The notes under the pieces are model-generated. The model was not told the DNA's origin. It did not search any database and saw only the letters and a list, made by a program, of their open reading frames with translations. Source: Sphingomonas hylomeconis (GTDB lineage: Bacteria; Pseudomonadota; Alphaproteobacteria; Sphingomonadales; Sphingomonadaceae). Taken from it: a stretch of DNA of 64,000 nucleotides. The stretch covers positions 310,001 to 374,000 of the forward strand of contig NZ_JANQBK010000004.1 in the NCBI RefSeq assembly GCF_025370105.1, written 5' to 3'. Both the position numbers and the translations under genes were made by a program. Shown piece after piece: positions 34,394 through 42,959 of this stretch. Every line of letters begins with the position of its first letter. The stretch's first letter is position 1.

Positions 34394-35305
34394 TTGGCAA
34401 GTTTGGGATTGAGCGCGGGCGAACGCGAAGCAGTCGAGGCGTTTCGTCGCGACGTCGTCGAGCCGTCCATGTCGAGCCTCGTCATCATCGATTTCTGGGC
34501 CGAATGGTGCGGGCCGTGCAAGGCGCTGACGCCGCTGCTCGAAAAGGTCTGCGCTGCCTATGCCGACAAGGGCGTGGTGCTGGCCAAGGTCGATACCGAC
34601 AAGAACCAGTTCATCGCCAGCCAATTCCAGATCAAGTCGATCCCCACCGTCTATGCCATGTTCCAGGGGCAGCTCGTCGCCGACCTGACGCCGGCGCGGA
34701 CCGAATCGGCTTTGAAGACGATGCTCGACCAGATTCTCGCCAAGCTGCCGATCCCGAGCGAGGCTGCCGACCTCGAGGCGGAGCTCGCGCCGCTGCTGGC
34801 GATGGCCGAGCAGGTCCTGGCCGAGGGCGATGCCGAACAGGCCATCATGATCTTCCGCCAGGTCGCCGATCTCGCGCCCGGCCATCCCGCGATCCATTCG
34901 GGAATGATTCGCGCGCTGGTCGCCGCCGGGCAGCTCGACGAGGCCGATGCGCATCTCGCCGCGCTCGATCCCGAAACCTTTGCGCTGCCCGAGCTCGATC
35001 GCGCCAAGGCGGCGCTGACGCTGGCCAAGGATGCGCGCCCGGTCGACGATCTGTCCGGGCTGGCAGCCGAGGTCGCCGCCCATCCCGACGACCATGAGAA
35101 GCGCTTCGCGCTCGCCGGCGGGCAGATGGCGGCGGGCGACCGCGATGCCGCCGCCGAATCGCTGCTGACGATCATCGCCGCCGACCGCGCCTGGAACGAG
35201 GGCGCGGCGCGCGCGCAGTTGCTCAAACTGTTCGAGGTCGTCGGACTCGAGGATCCATGGGTGTCGGCGCAGCGCCGCAAATTGTCCGCGATCCTGTTCG
35301 GATGA
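34394..35305 (+). CDS. cnoX: Thioredoxin-TPR protein, CnoX/YbbN family
   Basis: A 303-residue protein with an N-terminal thioredoxin domain (WAEWCGPCK, active cysteines at about 39 and 42; KSIPTVYAMFQGQ with the cis-proline) and a C-terminal helical TPR part (AEQVLAEGDAEQAIMIFRQVADLAPGHPAI). The E. coli member is a holdase that hands proteins to GroEL under oxidative stress; unlike that CnoX, which has SxxC, this one keeps CGPC and could also be redox-active. TTG start at 34394 with GGAG 6 bases upstream. Overlaps the next gene by 4 bases. Confidence 0.88.
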   Translation: MASLGLSAGEREAVEAFRRDVVEPSMSSLVIIDFWAEWCGPCKALTPLLEKVCAAYADKGVVLAKVDTDKNQFIASQFQIKSIPTVYAMFQGQLVADLTPARTESALKTMLDQILAKLPIPSEAADLEAELAPLLAMAEQVLAEGDAEQAIMIFRQVADLAPGHPAIHSGMIRALVAAGQLDEADAHLAALDPETFALPELDRAKAALTLAKDARPVDDLSGLAAEVAAHPDDHEKRFALAGGQMAAGDRDAAAESLLTIIAADRAWNEGAARAQLLKLFEVVGLEDPWVSAQRRKLSAILFG

Positions 35306-35943
35306 TCAAGGCGCCAGGCCCGATAACGCGTCTGTCGGTCTTCCCGCTGCCCGGCGCATTGCTGTTCCCAGGCATGCATCTGCCGCTGCACCTGTTCGAG
35401 CCGCGCTACCGGGCGATGATGAGCGACGCGATGGCGCGCGACCGGCGCATCGGCATGATCCAGCCGCGCCCCGGCGCCTATGCGCCGAACGAGCCGCCGC
35501 CGCTGTTCGACATCGGCTGCGTCGGCAAGATCGCCGAATTCGAGATGCTCGACGACGGGCGCTACAACCTGATCCTCGAAGGTCTGTCGCTGTTCCGCAT
35601 CGTGCGCGAGCTGGATGTGTCGACCGCATTCCGCCAGGTCGAGGCGGAATTGCTGCCGCTGTCGGCCGAGGACGACACGCTGTCGCTGTCGCGCCGCTCT
35701 TCGCTGGAAATGGAATCGCGCCGCTTCGCCGATGCTCAAGGCTATGCGGTGGATTGGGAAGCGGTGACGCGACTCGACGACGAGGCGCTGGTCAACGGCA
35801 TCGCGCAGATCGCGCCGTTCGACGTGGCGGCCAAGCAGGCGCTGCTCGAAGCGGAGGGAATCGAGGATCGCGCGGAACTGATCATCCAGCTGATGCAGTT
35901 CTTCGGCCGGCATGACGGGGATGAGTCGGTCACGCTGCAATAA
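35302..35943 (+). CDS. Lon N-terminal domain (LON substrate-binding) protein
   Basis: A 213-residue protein consisting of the Lon substrate-binding domain without ATPase or protease. It opens RLSVFPLPGALLFPGMHLPLHLFEPRYR, a classic Lon-N start, with GCVGKIAEFEMLDDGRYNLILEG. Stand-alone LON proteins are common in alphaproteobacteria and of unknown function. The overlap with the chaperone-like cnoX gene suggests a shared role in protein quality control. Confidence 0.88.
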   Translation: MIKAPGPITRLSVFPLPGALLFPGMHLPLHLFEPRYRAMMSDAMARDRRIGMIQPRPGAYAPNEPPPLFDIGCVGKIAEFEMLDDGRYNLILEGLSLFRIVRELDVSTAFRQVEAELLPLSAEDDTLSLSRRSSLEMESRRFADAQGYAVDWEAVTRLDDEALVNGIAQIAPFDVAAKQALLEAEGIEDRAELIIQLMQFFGRHDGDESVTLQ

Positions 35944-35955
35944 CATCCCGACGCT

Positions 35956-36027
35956 CCGGCGGACGCCGGGGCCGCTGGGTTCGGGGCAGCCGCGCCGCGT
36001 GAGACCCGTCGCCCCGGCCTCCGCCGG
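35956..36027. repeat. Inverted repeat between convergent genes
   Basis: Arms of 17 bases, CCGGCGGACGCCGGGGC (35956-35972) and GCCCCGGCCTCCGCCGG (36011-36027), match as inverted repeats with one mismatch. The pair sits between the ends of the LON gene and the UbiH-like gene. The arms resemble those of the larger inverted repeat at 59334-59432, so this is probably one copy of a dispersed palindromic repeat that may also act as a terminator. Confidence 0.65.
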
Positions 36028-36044
36028 GGGTGACGATCACTGGG

Positions 36045-37262
36045 TTACACCATCATCCCCTGCAGCAGTTTCGGCACTTCGCCGCTCTCGCCGCGCGCCT
36101 CGGCCATGAAGCGGTCCTTCACTACCGGCAGCCTCTGCACCGCCGACAGGCCGAAACGCCGCGCGGCGTTGGCGGTCTTGCCGGGAATGCCGAACAGGCG
36201 CTGCAGCCCATCGGTGGCGATCGACACCATCAGCGTGTCGAGGCTGCGCCAGCGCTGGTAGCGCGCGAGCAGCGCCGGATCGCCGAGATCGAGCCCGAGC
36301 CGCTTGCCCTCGACCACCACCTCGACCAACGTCGCGACATCGCGGAAGCCGACATTGACCCCCTGCCCGGCGATCGGATGGATGCCGTGCGCCGCATCGC
36401 CGACCAGCGCGAGCCGGTTGGTGACGATCTGCGCGGCATGGTGGAAGCCGAGCGGGTAGCTCGACCGCGCGCCGAGCGGCCCGAGTTTGCCGAGAAAGCC
36501 GCCCATCTTCTTTTCCGCTTCGGCCAGGAAGCCGCGCTCGGACAGTTTCAGCATCCCCGGCGCCTCGGCGCGGCTGACCGACCAGACGATCGCCGAGCGA
36601 TGCCCGCCCGCATCATCATTCAGCGGCAGGATCGCGAACGGGCCCTGCGGGTAGAAGATCTCGAACGCGATATTCTCGTGGGAATGTTCGTGGTGCAGCG
36701 AGGTGACGATCGCGGCGTGATCGTATTGCCAGCGTGCGGTGCGGATGCCGGCGGCATCGCGGGTTGGCGAATTGCGGCCCTCTGCGGCGATCAGCAGGGG
36801 CGCGGTGATCGTGGCGCTCGAATCGAGCGTGACGGAGACGCCGTGCGCCCCGCGCGTCACCGAAACCGCGCGGGTCTGCATGCGCAGATCGACATTGGGC
36901 GCCGCCACCGCCGCCTCGTACAGCGCGCCGCGCAGCAGGCGGTTCTCGAACATATGGCCGAGCGCGCCATCATCCTCGCTGGGTTCGAAATCCAGTGCGC
37001 CCGGCTCCAGCCCGTCGCTGACGCGGATCCCCGCGATCGGGCAGCCCTGCCCGGCCAGCCGATCGACCACGCCGAGCGCGCTCAGCATGCGATACGGCGC
37101 GCTGGCGATCGCCGAGGCACGGCCATCGAAGCCGGCGGCCAGGATCACGTCCGGGTCGGCGATGTCGATGACGATCGCGGTCAATTTATGCGCGTCGAGC
37201 GCGACGGCCAGCGCGCTGCCGACCAGCCCACCACCGAGAATGATGACATCTGCTTTTTCCAT
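36045..37262 (-). CDS. UbiH/UbiF/VisC/COQ6 family FAD monooxygenase
   Basis: A 405-residue flavoprotein hydroxylase of the ubiquinone-synthesis type. FAD motifs are visible: IILGGGLVGSALAVAL at the N-terminus (residues 8-23), the DG motif near the middle, and NRLALVGDAAHGIHPIAGQGVNVGF near 280-305 cut into its conserved parts GDAAH and GQG. Family members add the ring hydroxyls of ubiquinone; which position cannot be told. Divergent from ftsK with 128 bases between. Confidence 0.9.
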   Translation of the reverse strand: MEKADVIILGGGLVGSALAVALDAHKLTAIVIDIADPDVILAAGFDGRASAIASAPYRMLSALGVVDRLAGQGCPIAGIRVSDGLEPGALDFEPSEDDGALGHMFENRLLRGALYEAAVAAPNVDLRMQTRAVSVTRGAHGVSVTLDSSATITAPLLIAAEGRNSPTRDAAGIRTARWQYDHAAIVTSLHHEHSHENIAFEIFYPQGPFAILPLNDDAGGHRSAIVWSVSRAEAPGMLKLSERGFLAEAEKKMGGFLGKLGPLGARSSYPLGFHHAAQIVTNRLALVGDAAHGIHPIAGQGVNVGFRDVATLVEVVVEGKRLGLDLGDPALLARYQRWRSLDTLMVSIATDGLQRLFGIPGKTANAARRFGLSAVQRLPVVKDRFMAEARGESGEVPKLLQGMMV

Positions 37263-37390
37263 GGCGCAACCGTAACGCCCCGCCCCGCCGCTGCCAATGC
37301 GCTGCGGCGGGACGAAAGGCCGGCTGCCTTGACGCCAGAGTCCGCAAAGACGATTAACGGGAACAGATAGCGGACAGATGGGGACGAGAC

Positions 37391-39688
37391 ATGGCGAGCC
37401 GGGCTCGGCCTGCGCTTTGGCGTGAAACGGTGAAGGCGGGGGCGGTGCGCAGCAGCGCCCTGCTCGCCGCGCTTGGGCTGTTCACCGCGACGCTGCTGAT
37501 GGTCATCGCGCTGGCGAGCTACCATTCCGGCGATCCCTCGCTCAACACCGCGTCGGGCGGTCCGGCGGAGAATTGGCTCGGCATGCCCGGCGCGTGGTTC
37601 GCCGATCTGGTCTTCGCGATCTTCGGGCCGGCGGTGATCCTGCTGCTGCCGATCGCGCCGATTCTCGGCACGCGGCTGTGGCGCGATGCGCCGGTCGGCC
37701 ACTGGGTGCGCATGCTGGCGCTGGCGAGCCTCGCCGTGGTGCTGATCGGCACGGCACTCACGTTCATTTCCGCTTCCTCCGTCCTGGCATTGCCGGCCGG
37801 CTGGGGGGGCGTGCTCGGCCTGAGCCTGGCCGATGGCCTGCGCTGGATCATCGGCCTGATCGGCGAGCCGATCGCGATCACCTGGACCGAGCGCGGCGTC
37901 GGCCTGGCGATCGGCATCGCCGGTGCGGTCTTGTGGACGCGCGCGCTGCAGATCGGCTTTTCCGCCCGCCGCCTACCGCGGCTGCCGCAATTCCGCGTCG
38001 ATCGCCCGATTTCGGAACGCGAGGTGCTGGAAGCCGAACCGGTGCGCAGCAAGGCGGCGCCCGAGCCCCGCGCCGTCGCCCTGCCCGATTCGCGCCCCGG
38101 CCCGGTCATCGCCGATCGCACGCTGGCCCCGTCGCTGGCCAAGCCGCGTGCCGCGCAGGAGCGGCTCGATCTGCGCGACAACAATTATCAGCTGCCCGAG
38201 CTCGAATTGCTCAAGCCTGCGCCGCCCTCGGCCGGCAATGTGATCGACAAGGCCGCGCTCGAGCGCAATGCGCGGCTGCTCGAATCGGTGCTCGACGATT
38301 TCCACGTCAAGGGATCGATCGTCGAGGTCCGCCCCGGCCCGGTCGTCACGATGTACGAGCTCGAGCCGGCCAGCGGGATCAAGGCCAGCCGCGTGATCCA
38401 GCTTGCCGACGATATCGCGCGCAACATGTCGGCGGTGTCGGCGCGCGTCGCGACGATCCCCGGCCGCACCGTGATCGGCATCGAACTGCCCAATGCGCGG
38501 CGCGAGATGGTCGGGCTGCACGAGCTGATCGGGTCGCAAAGCTTCGAGGACCAGTCCGCGTCGCTGCCGCTGGTGCTGGGCAAGAACATCGCCGGCGATC
38601 CGGTGATCGCCGATCTCGCGCCGATGCCGCATCTGCTCGTCGCCGGCACCACCGGCTCGGGCAAGTCGGTCGGGCTCAACTGCATGATCCTGTCGCTGCT
38701 CTATCGCCTGACGCCCGACCAGTGCCGCATGATCATGATCGATCCCAAGATGCTCGAACTCAGCATGTACGAGGATATCCCGCATCTGCTCTCGCCGGTG
38801 GTCACCGATCCCAACAAGGCGGTGCGCGCGCTGAAATGGGCGGTCGAGCAGATGGAGGATCGCTATCGCCAGATGTCCTCGGTCGGCGTGCGCAGCCTGG
38901 CCAGCTTCAACGAAAAGGTCCGCGCCGCCAAGGCGAAGGGCCAGCCGCTGGGGCGCAAGGTACAGTGCGGCTATTCCGAGGGCGGCCAGCCGATCTACGA
39001 GGAAGAGCAGCTCGATTATAATCCGCTGCCGCAGATCGTGGTGATCGTCGACGAACTTGCCGATCTGATGATGACCGCGGGCAAGGAAGTCGAATTCCTC
39101 ATCCAGCGGCTGGCGCAGAAGGCACGCGCCGCCGGCATCCACCTGATCATGGCGACGCAGCGCCCGTCGGTCGACGTCATCACTGGCGTGATCAAGGCCA
39201 ATCTGCCGACCCGGATCAGCTTCCACGTGACGTCGAAGATCGATTCGCGCACCATCCTGGGCGAACAGGGGGCCGAACAGCTGCTCGGCAAGGGCGACAT
39301 GCTGTACATGCCCGGCGGCCGCGGCGTGGTGCGCGTGCACGGCCCGTTCGTCACCGACGACGAGGTCCGCGCGGTCGCGGATCACTGGCGCGCGCAGGGC
39401 CAGCCCGATTATATCCAGTCGGTCACCGAAGAGCCCGAGGAAAGCTTCGCGCTGGACGGCGCCCCCGAGGGCGAGGATTCGGCCGAGGATCAGCAATATC
39501 GCGGTGCGATCCAGCTGGTGGTGGAGAGCCAGAAGGCCTCGACCTCCTGGCTGCAACGCCAGCTGCGCGTCGGCTACAATTCGGCCGCGCGGCTGATCGA
39601 GCGGATGGAGAAGGATGGCATCGTCGGACGCCCCGATCATGTCGGTCGTCGGGAAGTGCTGCGCGACCGCGACGGGAACCCGCTCTAG
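37391..39688 (+). CDS. ftsK: DNA translocase FtsK
   Basis: A 765-residue divisome DNA pump that clears the chromosome terminus from the septum. Four or five membrane helices fill residues 20-195, then a short linker of about 80 residues (much shorter than in E. coli), then the motor. Walker A is AGTTGSGKSVGLN near 418-430, Walker B IVVIVDELADLM near 548-559, and MATQRPSVDVITG follows. The C-terminal winged-helix gamma domain (TSWLQRQLRVGYNSAARLIE, IVGRPDHVGRREVL) should read KOPS sequences and activate XerCD at dif. Confidence 0.96.
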   Translation: MASRARPALWRETVKAGAVRSSALLAALGLFTATLLMVIALASYHSGDPSLNTASGGPAENWLGMPGAWFADLVFAIFGPAVILLLPIAPILGTRLWRDAPVGHWVRMLALASLAVVLIGTALTFISASSVLALPAGWGGVLGLSLADGLRWIIGLIGEPIAITWTERGVGLAIGIAGAVLWTRALQIGFSARRLPRLPQFRVDRPISEREVLEAEPVRSKAAPEPRAVALPDSRPGPVIADRTLAPSLAKPRAAQERLDLRDNNYQLPELELLKPAPPSAGNVIDKAALERNARLLESVLDDFHVKGSIVEVRPGPVVTMYELEPASGIKASRVIQLADDIARNMSAVSARVATIPGRTVIGIELPNARREMVGLHELIGSQSFEDQSASLPLVLGKNIAGDPVIADLAPMPHLLVAGTTGSGKSVGLNCMILSLLYRLTPDQCRMIMIDPKMLELSMYEDIPHLLSPVVTDPNKAVRALKWAVEQMEDRYRQMSSVGVRSLASFNEKVRAAKAKGQPLGRKVQCGYSEGGQPIYEEEQLDYNPLPQIVVIVDELADLMMTAGKEVEFLIQRLAQKARAAGIHLIMATQRPSVDVITGVIKANLPTRISFHVTSKIDSRTILGEQGAEQLLGKGDMLYMPGGRGVVRVHGPFVTDDEVRAVADHWRAQGQPDYIQSVTEEPEESFALDGAPEGEDSAEDQQYRGAIQLVVESQKASTSWLQRQLRVGYNSAARLIERMEKDGIVGRPDHVGRREVLRDRDGNPL

Positions 39689-39755
39689 CCCGAGCGGTTC
39701 ACGGCGCATTCAATGCGCGCACCGCATAGCGCCCGTCAGTCCTCAGGAGAATTTC

Positions 39756-40358
39756 GTGAACCATCGTTTCCTTGCCGCGCTCGCCCTGACGCCGGCGCTG
39801 ATCGCCGCCGCGCCGGGCGAACTCGGGCTGGTGCAGAACCATCTCCAGTCGGTGCAGAGCATGACCGCCAATTTCACGCAGACCGATCGCGCCGGCAAGG
39901 TGCTGACCGGCGTGCTGACGCTCAAGAAGCCGGGCAAGATCCGCTTCCAGTATGAAAAAGGCGTGCCGATCCTGATCGTCGGCGACGGCAAGGCGCTGTG
40001 GTTCCTCGATTATTCGGTCGGGCAGAAGCAGCGCTGGCCGATCGGCAATTCGCCGCTCGGCGTGTTGCTCAACCCCGATAAGGACATGACCCGCTTTGCC
40101 CGCGTCATCCCGGGCGGCGATCCGCGGGTCATCTCGGTCGAGGCGAACGATCCCAAGCATCCCGAATATGGCCGCATCACGCTGATCTTCCTGCGCAACG
40201 CGACCGCGCCGGGCGGGCTGATGCTGCAGGGCTGGGTGGCGCTCGATGCGCAGAACAACCGCACCTCGATCCGGCTGACCAATACGCGCTTTAACGCGCC
40301 GGTTAGCGACGGAACGTTCCGCTTCAACGACCCGCAGCATAAAACCGGCCAGCGCTGA
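39756..40358 (+). CDS. lolA: Outer-membrane lipoprotein carrier protein LolA
   Basis: A 200-residue periplasmic chaperone that ferries lipoproteins from LolCDE to the outer membrane. Signal peptide NHRFLAALALTPALIAAA; mature part with LGLVQNHLQSVQSMTANFTQ, GVLTLKKPGKIRFQYEKG and LWFLDYSVGQ, typical of LolA. GTG start at 39756 with AGGAGA 5 bases upstream, 67 bases behind ftsK. The ftsK-lolA-xth order is common in alphaproteobacteria. Confidence 0.92.
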   Translation: MNHRFLAALALTPALIAAAPGELGLVQNHLQSVQSMTANFTQTDRAGKVLTGVLTLKKPGKIRFQYEKGVPILIVGDGKALWFLDYSVGQKQRWPIGNSPLGVLLNPDKDMTRFARVIPGGDPRVISVEANDPKHPEYGRITLIFLRNATAPGGLMLQGWVALDAQNNRTSIRLTNTRFNAPVSDGTFRFNDPQHKTGQR

Positions 40359-40419
40359 GCCTTCATTCATATTGGCGACAGCTTCGGACCGCTAGGAACG
40401 ACCTCGCGGATATGGGTCG

Positions 40420-40498
40420 GTGCGGGATTTTTCCCCCTGTTGCCTGGACTGGTTCATCTCCCGCCTGCGTGACGAACGCTAGGTCGGCCCTCGCTCCA
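40420..40498 (+). ncRNA. Candidate small RNA between lolA and xth
   Basis: The 207-base gap contains a stretch with a C/U-rich segment (GATTTTTCCCCCTGTTGCC, 40426-40444) and a second unpaired CATCTCCCGCC (40454-40464), of a kind that can pair with ribosome-binding sites, and it ends at a clear terminator. This layout recalls alphaproteobacterial trans-acting small RNAs such as the suhB motif, but I cannot confirm the family. It could instead be the leader of xth. Confidence 0.35.
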
Positions 40499-40499
40499 T

Positions 40500-40527
40500 G
40501 CCCCCGGAGCGGGGGCCTTTCTGTTTG
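40500..40527 (+). terminator. Rho-independent terminator before xth
   Basis: GCCCCC (40500-40505) and GGGGGC (40511-40516) close a GGAGC loop, followed by CTTTCTGTTT. An alternative, GCTCC with GGAGC (40493-40510), overlaps it, so two folds compete. It is 140 bases past lolA and 39 bases before xth, so it ends something transcribed in the gap or acts as an attenuator. Confidence 0.7.
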
Positions 40528-40565
40528 GCACCCGCGCTCTGGCGTTCGATCCGCCCCATGGCTAC

Positions 40566-41369
40566 ATGCTCGGCATGACGGACACGCTCAAGATCGTTTC
40601 GTGGAACATCAATTCGGTGCGCTTCCGGCTGGATATCGTCGAGCGTTTCCTCCGCGAGACGCAGCCCGATATCCTCTGCCTCCAGGAAACCAAGGTGATC
40701 GACGGCGACTTCCCCGCCGCCGCCTTCCGTGCGCTCGGCTATGACCAGATCATCCTGCACGGCCAGAAGATGCATCACGGCGTGGCGATCATCGCGCGCG
40801 TGCCGGTGGTGGAGGACGACCGCTACGACTGGCAGGCCAATATGGAGGCACGACATGTCGGCGTCCGCCTGCCCAACGGCGTCAGGCTCGACAATGTCTA
40901 TGTCCCCGCCGGCGGCGACGTGCCCGACCGCGCGGTGAACCCCAAGTTCGGCCAGAAGCTCGATTTCGTCGAACGCATGACGCGCTGGTCGGCCGAGCTC
41001 AGCACGCCGACGATCCTGACCGGCGATTTCAACATCGCGCCGCTCGACTCCGACGTGTGGAGCCACAAGCAGTTGCGCAACACGGTCAGCCATACGGCGA
41101 TCGAGGTCGACGCGCTGAACGGGCTTCAGGCATCCAATTCCTGGGTCGATCTCGGGCGGCATTTCCATCCCGCGCCGGCACGGCTGCACACCTGGTGGAG
41201 CTATCGGTCGCCCGATTTCACCGCCAATGATCGCGGCCGCCGGCTCGATCATATGTGGGCCACCGCCGATGTCGCCGCGACCGCAATGGCGCATACCGTG
41301 TTCGAGGATTGCCGCTCGTGGCTCAAACCCTCCGATCACATCCCGATCATGACCGAGTTTCGGCTGTGA
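40566..41369 (+). CDS. xth: Exodeoxyribonuclease III
   Basis: A 267-residue AP endonuclease and 3'-5' exonuclease of base excision repair. Motifs: KIVSWNINSVRFRLD, DILCLQETKV (metal-binding Glu), GVAIIARVPV, TGDFNIAPLDSDVW (Asp, Asn), and SDHIPIM with the catalytic Asp-His. ATG at 40566; the ATG at 40575 (MTDTLKIVSW) is equally possible. Overlaps ribA by 4 bases. Confidence 0.95.
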   Translation: MLGMTDTLKIVSWNINSVRFRLDIVERFLRETQPDILCLQETKVIDGDFPAAAFRALGYDQIILHGQKMHHGVAIIARVPVVEDDRYDWQANMEARHVGVRLPNGVRLDNVYVPAGGDVPDRAVNPKFGQKLDFVERMTRWSAELSTPTILTGDFNIAPLDSDVWSHKQLRNTVSHTAIEVDALNGLQASNSWVDLGRHFHPAPARLHTWWSYRSPDFTANDRGRRLDHMWATADVAATAMAHTVFEDCRSWLKPSDHIPIMTEFRL

Positions 41370-42427
41370 GCGACGCGCGCCGCACGGCGCTGGCGATCGA
41401 TGCGCTGCGCCGCGGCTGGTCGGTGGCGCTGACGGGTGCCGATGGTACGCTGGCGCTGTTGCCGATCGAGACGGCCGATCCGGTGCGGCTCGCTGCGTTC
41501 GATCCCGCCGGCAGCGCGCCGGTGCTGCTCTCGGCCGGGCGCGCGCTGACGCTCAAACTGGCCAATCAGTCGGCCGCCGCGGTGCCCGATTCGCCGGTGC
41601 TGATCGAGCGCGCGGCTTGGCTCGATTTCGCCGCCGCCACCGCGCTGGCCGATCCGCAGCTCGATCTGCAGACGCCGCTGAAGGGCCCGTTCCGCGCCAT
41701 CCCGCTCGCCGAAGCCGAGGCCGGCACCGCCGCATTGCGGCTGGCGCGGATCGGCGGCGTGCTGCCGGCCTTCTTTGCCATGCCCGGCGGTCGTGCCGAC
41801 CTGACGCTCGATATCGGCGATATCGGCGCGCACGAGGATGCCGACCGGCTGGCCATCGCGACGCGCGCACGGCTGCCGGTGCACGGCGCCGAAGACACGG
41901 AGATCGTCGCCTTTCGCACGCCGGAAATGCCCGGCGAACATGTCGCATTGCTGATCGGCGCGCCCAATGGCCAGCCACCGCTCGTCCGGCTGCACAGCGA
42001 ATGCCTGACCGGTGACGTGCTCGGCAGCCTCAAATGCGATTGCGGGCCGCAGCTCGACGCCGCGGTCGCCGCGATCCAGGCGAGCGGCTGGGGGATCCTG
42101 CTCTATCTGCGCCAGGAAGGGCGCGGGATCGGGCTGATCAACAAGCTGCGCGCCTATGCGCTGCAGGATCAGGGTTTTGATACGGTCGACGCCAATACAC
42201 GACTCGGCTTCGCGGTCGATTCGCGCAATTTCCGCGTCGCGGCGCGCATGCTGACCTTGCTCGCCCAGCCCCGCGTCCGCCTGCTGACCAACAATCCCGA
42301 AAAGGTCGCGCAACTGGAATCGGCGGGCGTCGCCGTGGTGGAGCGGGTGCCGCATTTCCTGCCGGCCAATCCCCATAACGAACGCTATCTCGCAACCAAG
42401 CGCGACCGCACCGGGCATCAGCTCTAG
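41366..42427 (+). CDS. ribA: GTP cyclohydrolase II with degenerate N-terminal domain
   Basis: A 353-residue protein. The C-terminal 200 residues are a complete GTP cyclohydrolase II, the first step of riboflavin synthesis: zinc cysteines in HSECLTGDVLGSLKCDCGPQ, RQEGRGIGL with the catalytic arginine, and LLTNNPEKV. The N-terminal 140 residues begin AIDALRRGWSVALTGADG, a pattern like the start of RibB (DHBP synthase), but RibB catalytic motifs are not visible; a degenerate RibB domain is my inference. GTG start at 41366 overlaps the xth stop (GTGA). Confidence 0.88.
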   Translation: MSDARRTALAIDALRRGWSVALTGADGTLALLPIETADPVRLAAFDPAGSAPVLLSAGRALTLKLANQSAAAVPDSPVLIERAAWLDFAAATALADPQLDLQTPLKGPFRAIPLAEAEAGTAALRLARIGGVLPAFFAMPGGRADLTLDIGDIGAHEDADRLAIATRARLPVHGAEDTEIVAFRTPEMPGEHVALLIGAPNGQPPLVRLHSECLTGDVLGSLKCDCGPQLDAAVAAIQASGWGILLYLRQEGRGIGLINKLRAYALQDQGFDTVDANTRLGFAVDSRNFRVAARMLTLLAQPRVRLLTNNPEKVAQLESAGVAVVERVPHFLPANPHNERYLATKRDRTGHQL

Positions 42428-42431
42428 CCAT

Positions 42432-42959
42432 ATGGCCGGTCGCTCCGCCCGCCCGCCGCGCCGGCTGATCGTGGTGTTCGGCGCCGCCGTGCGCGCCAAT
42501 GGCCGGCCCAGCCCGTCGCTGCGCCGCCGGATCGATTATGCCGCCGGTGCCGCCGCCCGCTACCCCGAGGCGGACCTGTTCTGCTCGGGCGCGGCGGGGG
42601 CGGAGGGTCCTTCGGAAGCGTCGGTCATGGCCGAGATTCTCGGCAAGACGGTCGCCGCGGACCGGCTGCATCTGGATGAGGTCAGTACCGACACGTTGAC
42701 GTCGGTGCGCGCGGCGGCCGCCTTTTTCCGCGCCGGCGGCTATGATCAGTGCCTGAGTTGCACCGATCGCTATCACCAGGCGCGGATCCGCATGCTGTTC
42801 GCCTTTTACGGCATCTATGCGCGGCCGATCATGTTCTACCGCGACGATGTCCGAACGCCGGCCTGGTGGCGGATGCGCGCGCGCGAAGGCGCGGCGCTGC
42901 CATATGATTTCGTCGCCGGGCTCGGCGCGCGCGCGCGGGATCTGCTGCGCCGGCGTTAG
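42432..42959 (+). CDS. YdcF-like (DUF218) protein
   Basis: A 175-residue protein of the DUF218/YdcF family: LIVVFGAAVRANGRPSPSLRRRIDYA, then ADLFCSGAAGAEGPSEASVMAEIL, STDTLTSVRAAAAFFR, and CTDRYHQARIRMLF. Relatives include SanA, linked to the cell envelope; the enzymatic role is unknown. It begins 4 bases after ribA and its stop overlaps the stop of the convergent HAD gene. Confidence 0.88.
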   Translation: MAGRSARPPRRLIVVFGAAVRANGRPSPSLRRRIDYAAGAAARYPEADLFCSGAAGAEGPSEASVMAEILGKTVAADRLHLDEVSTDTLTSVRAAAAFFRAGGYDQCLSCTDRYHQARIRMLFAFYGIYARPIMFYRDDVRTPAWWRMRAREGAALPYDFVAGLGARARDLLRRR

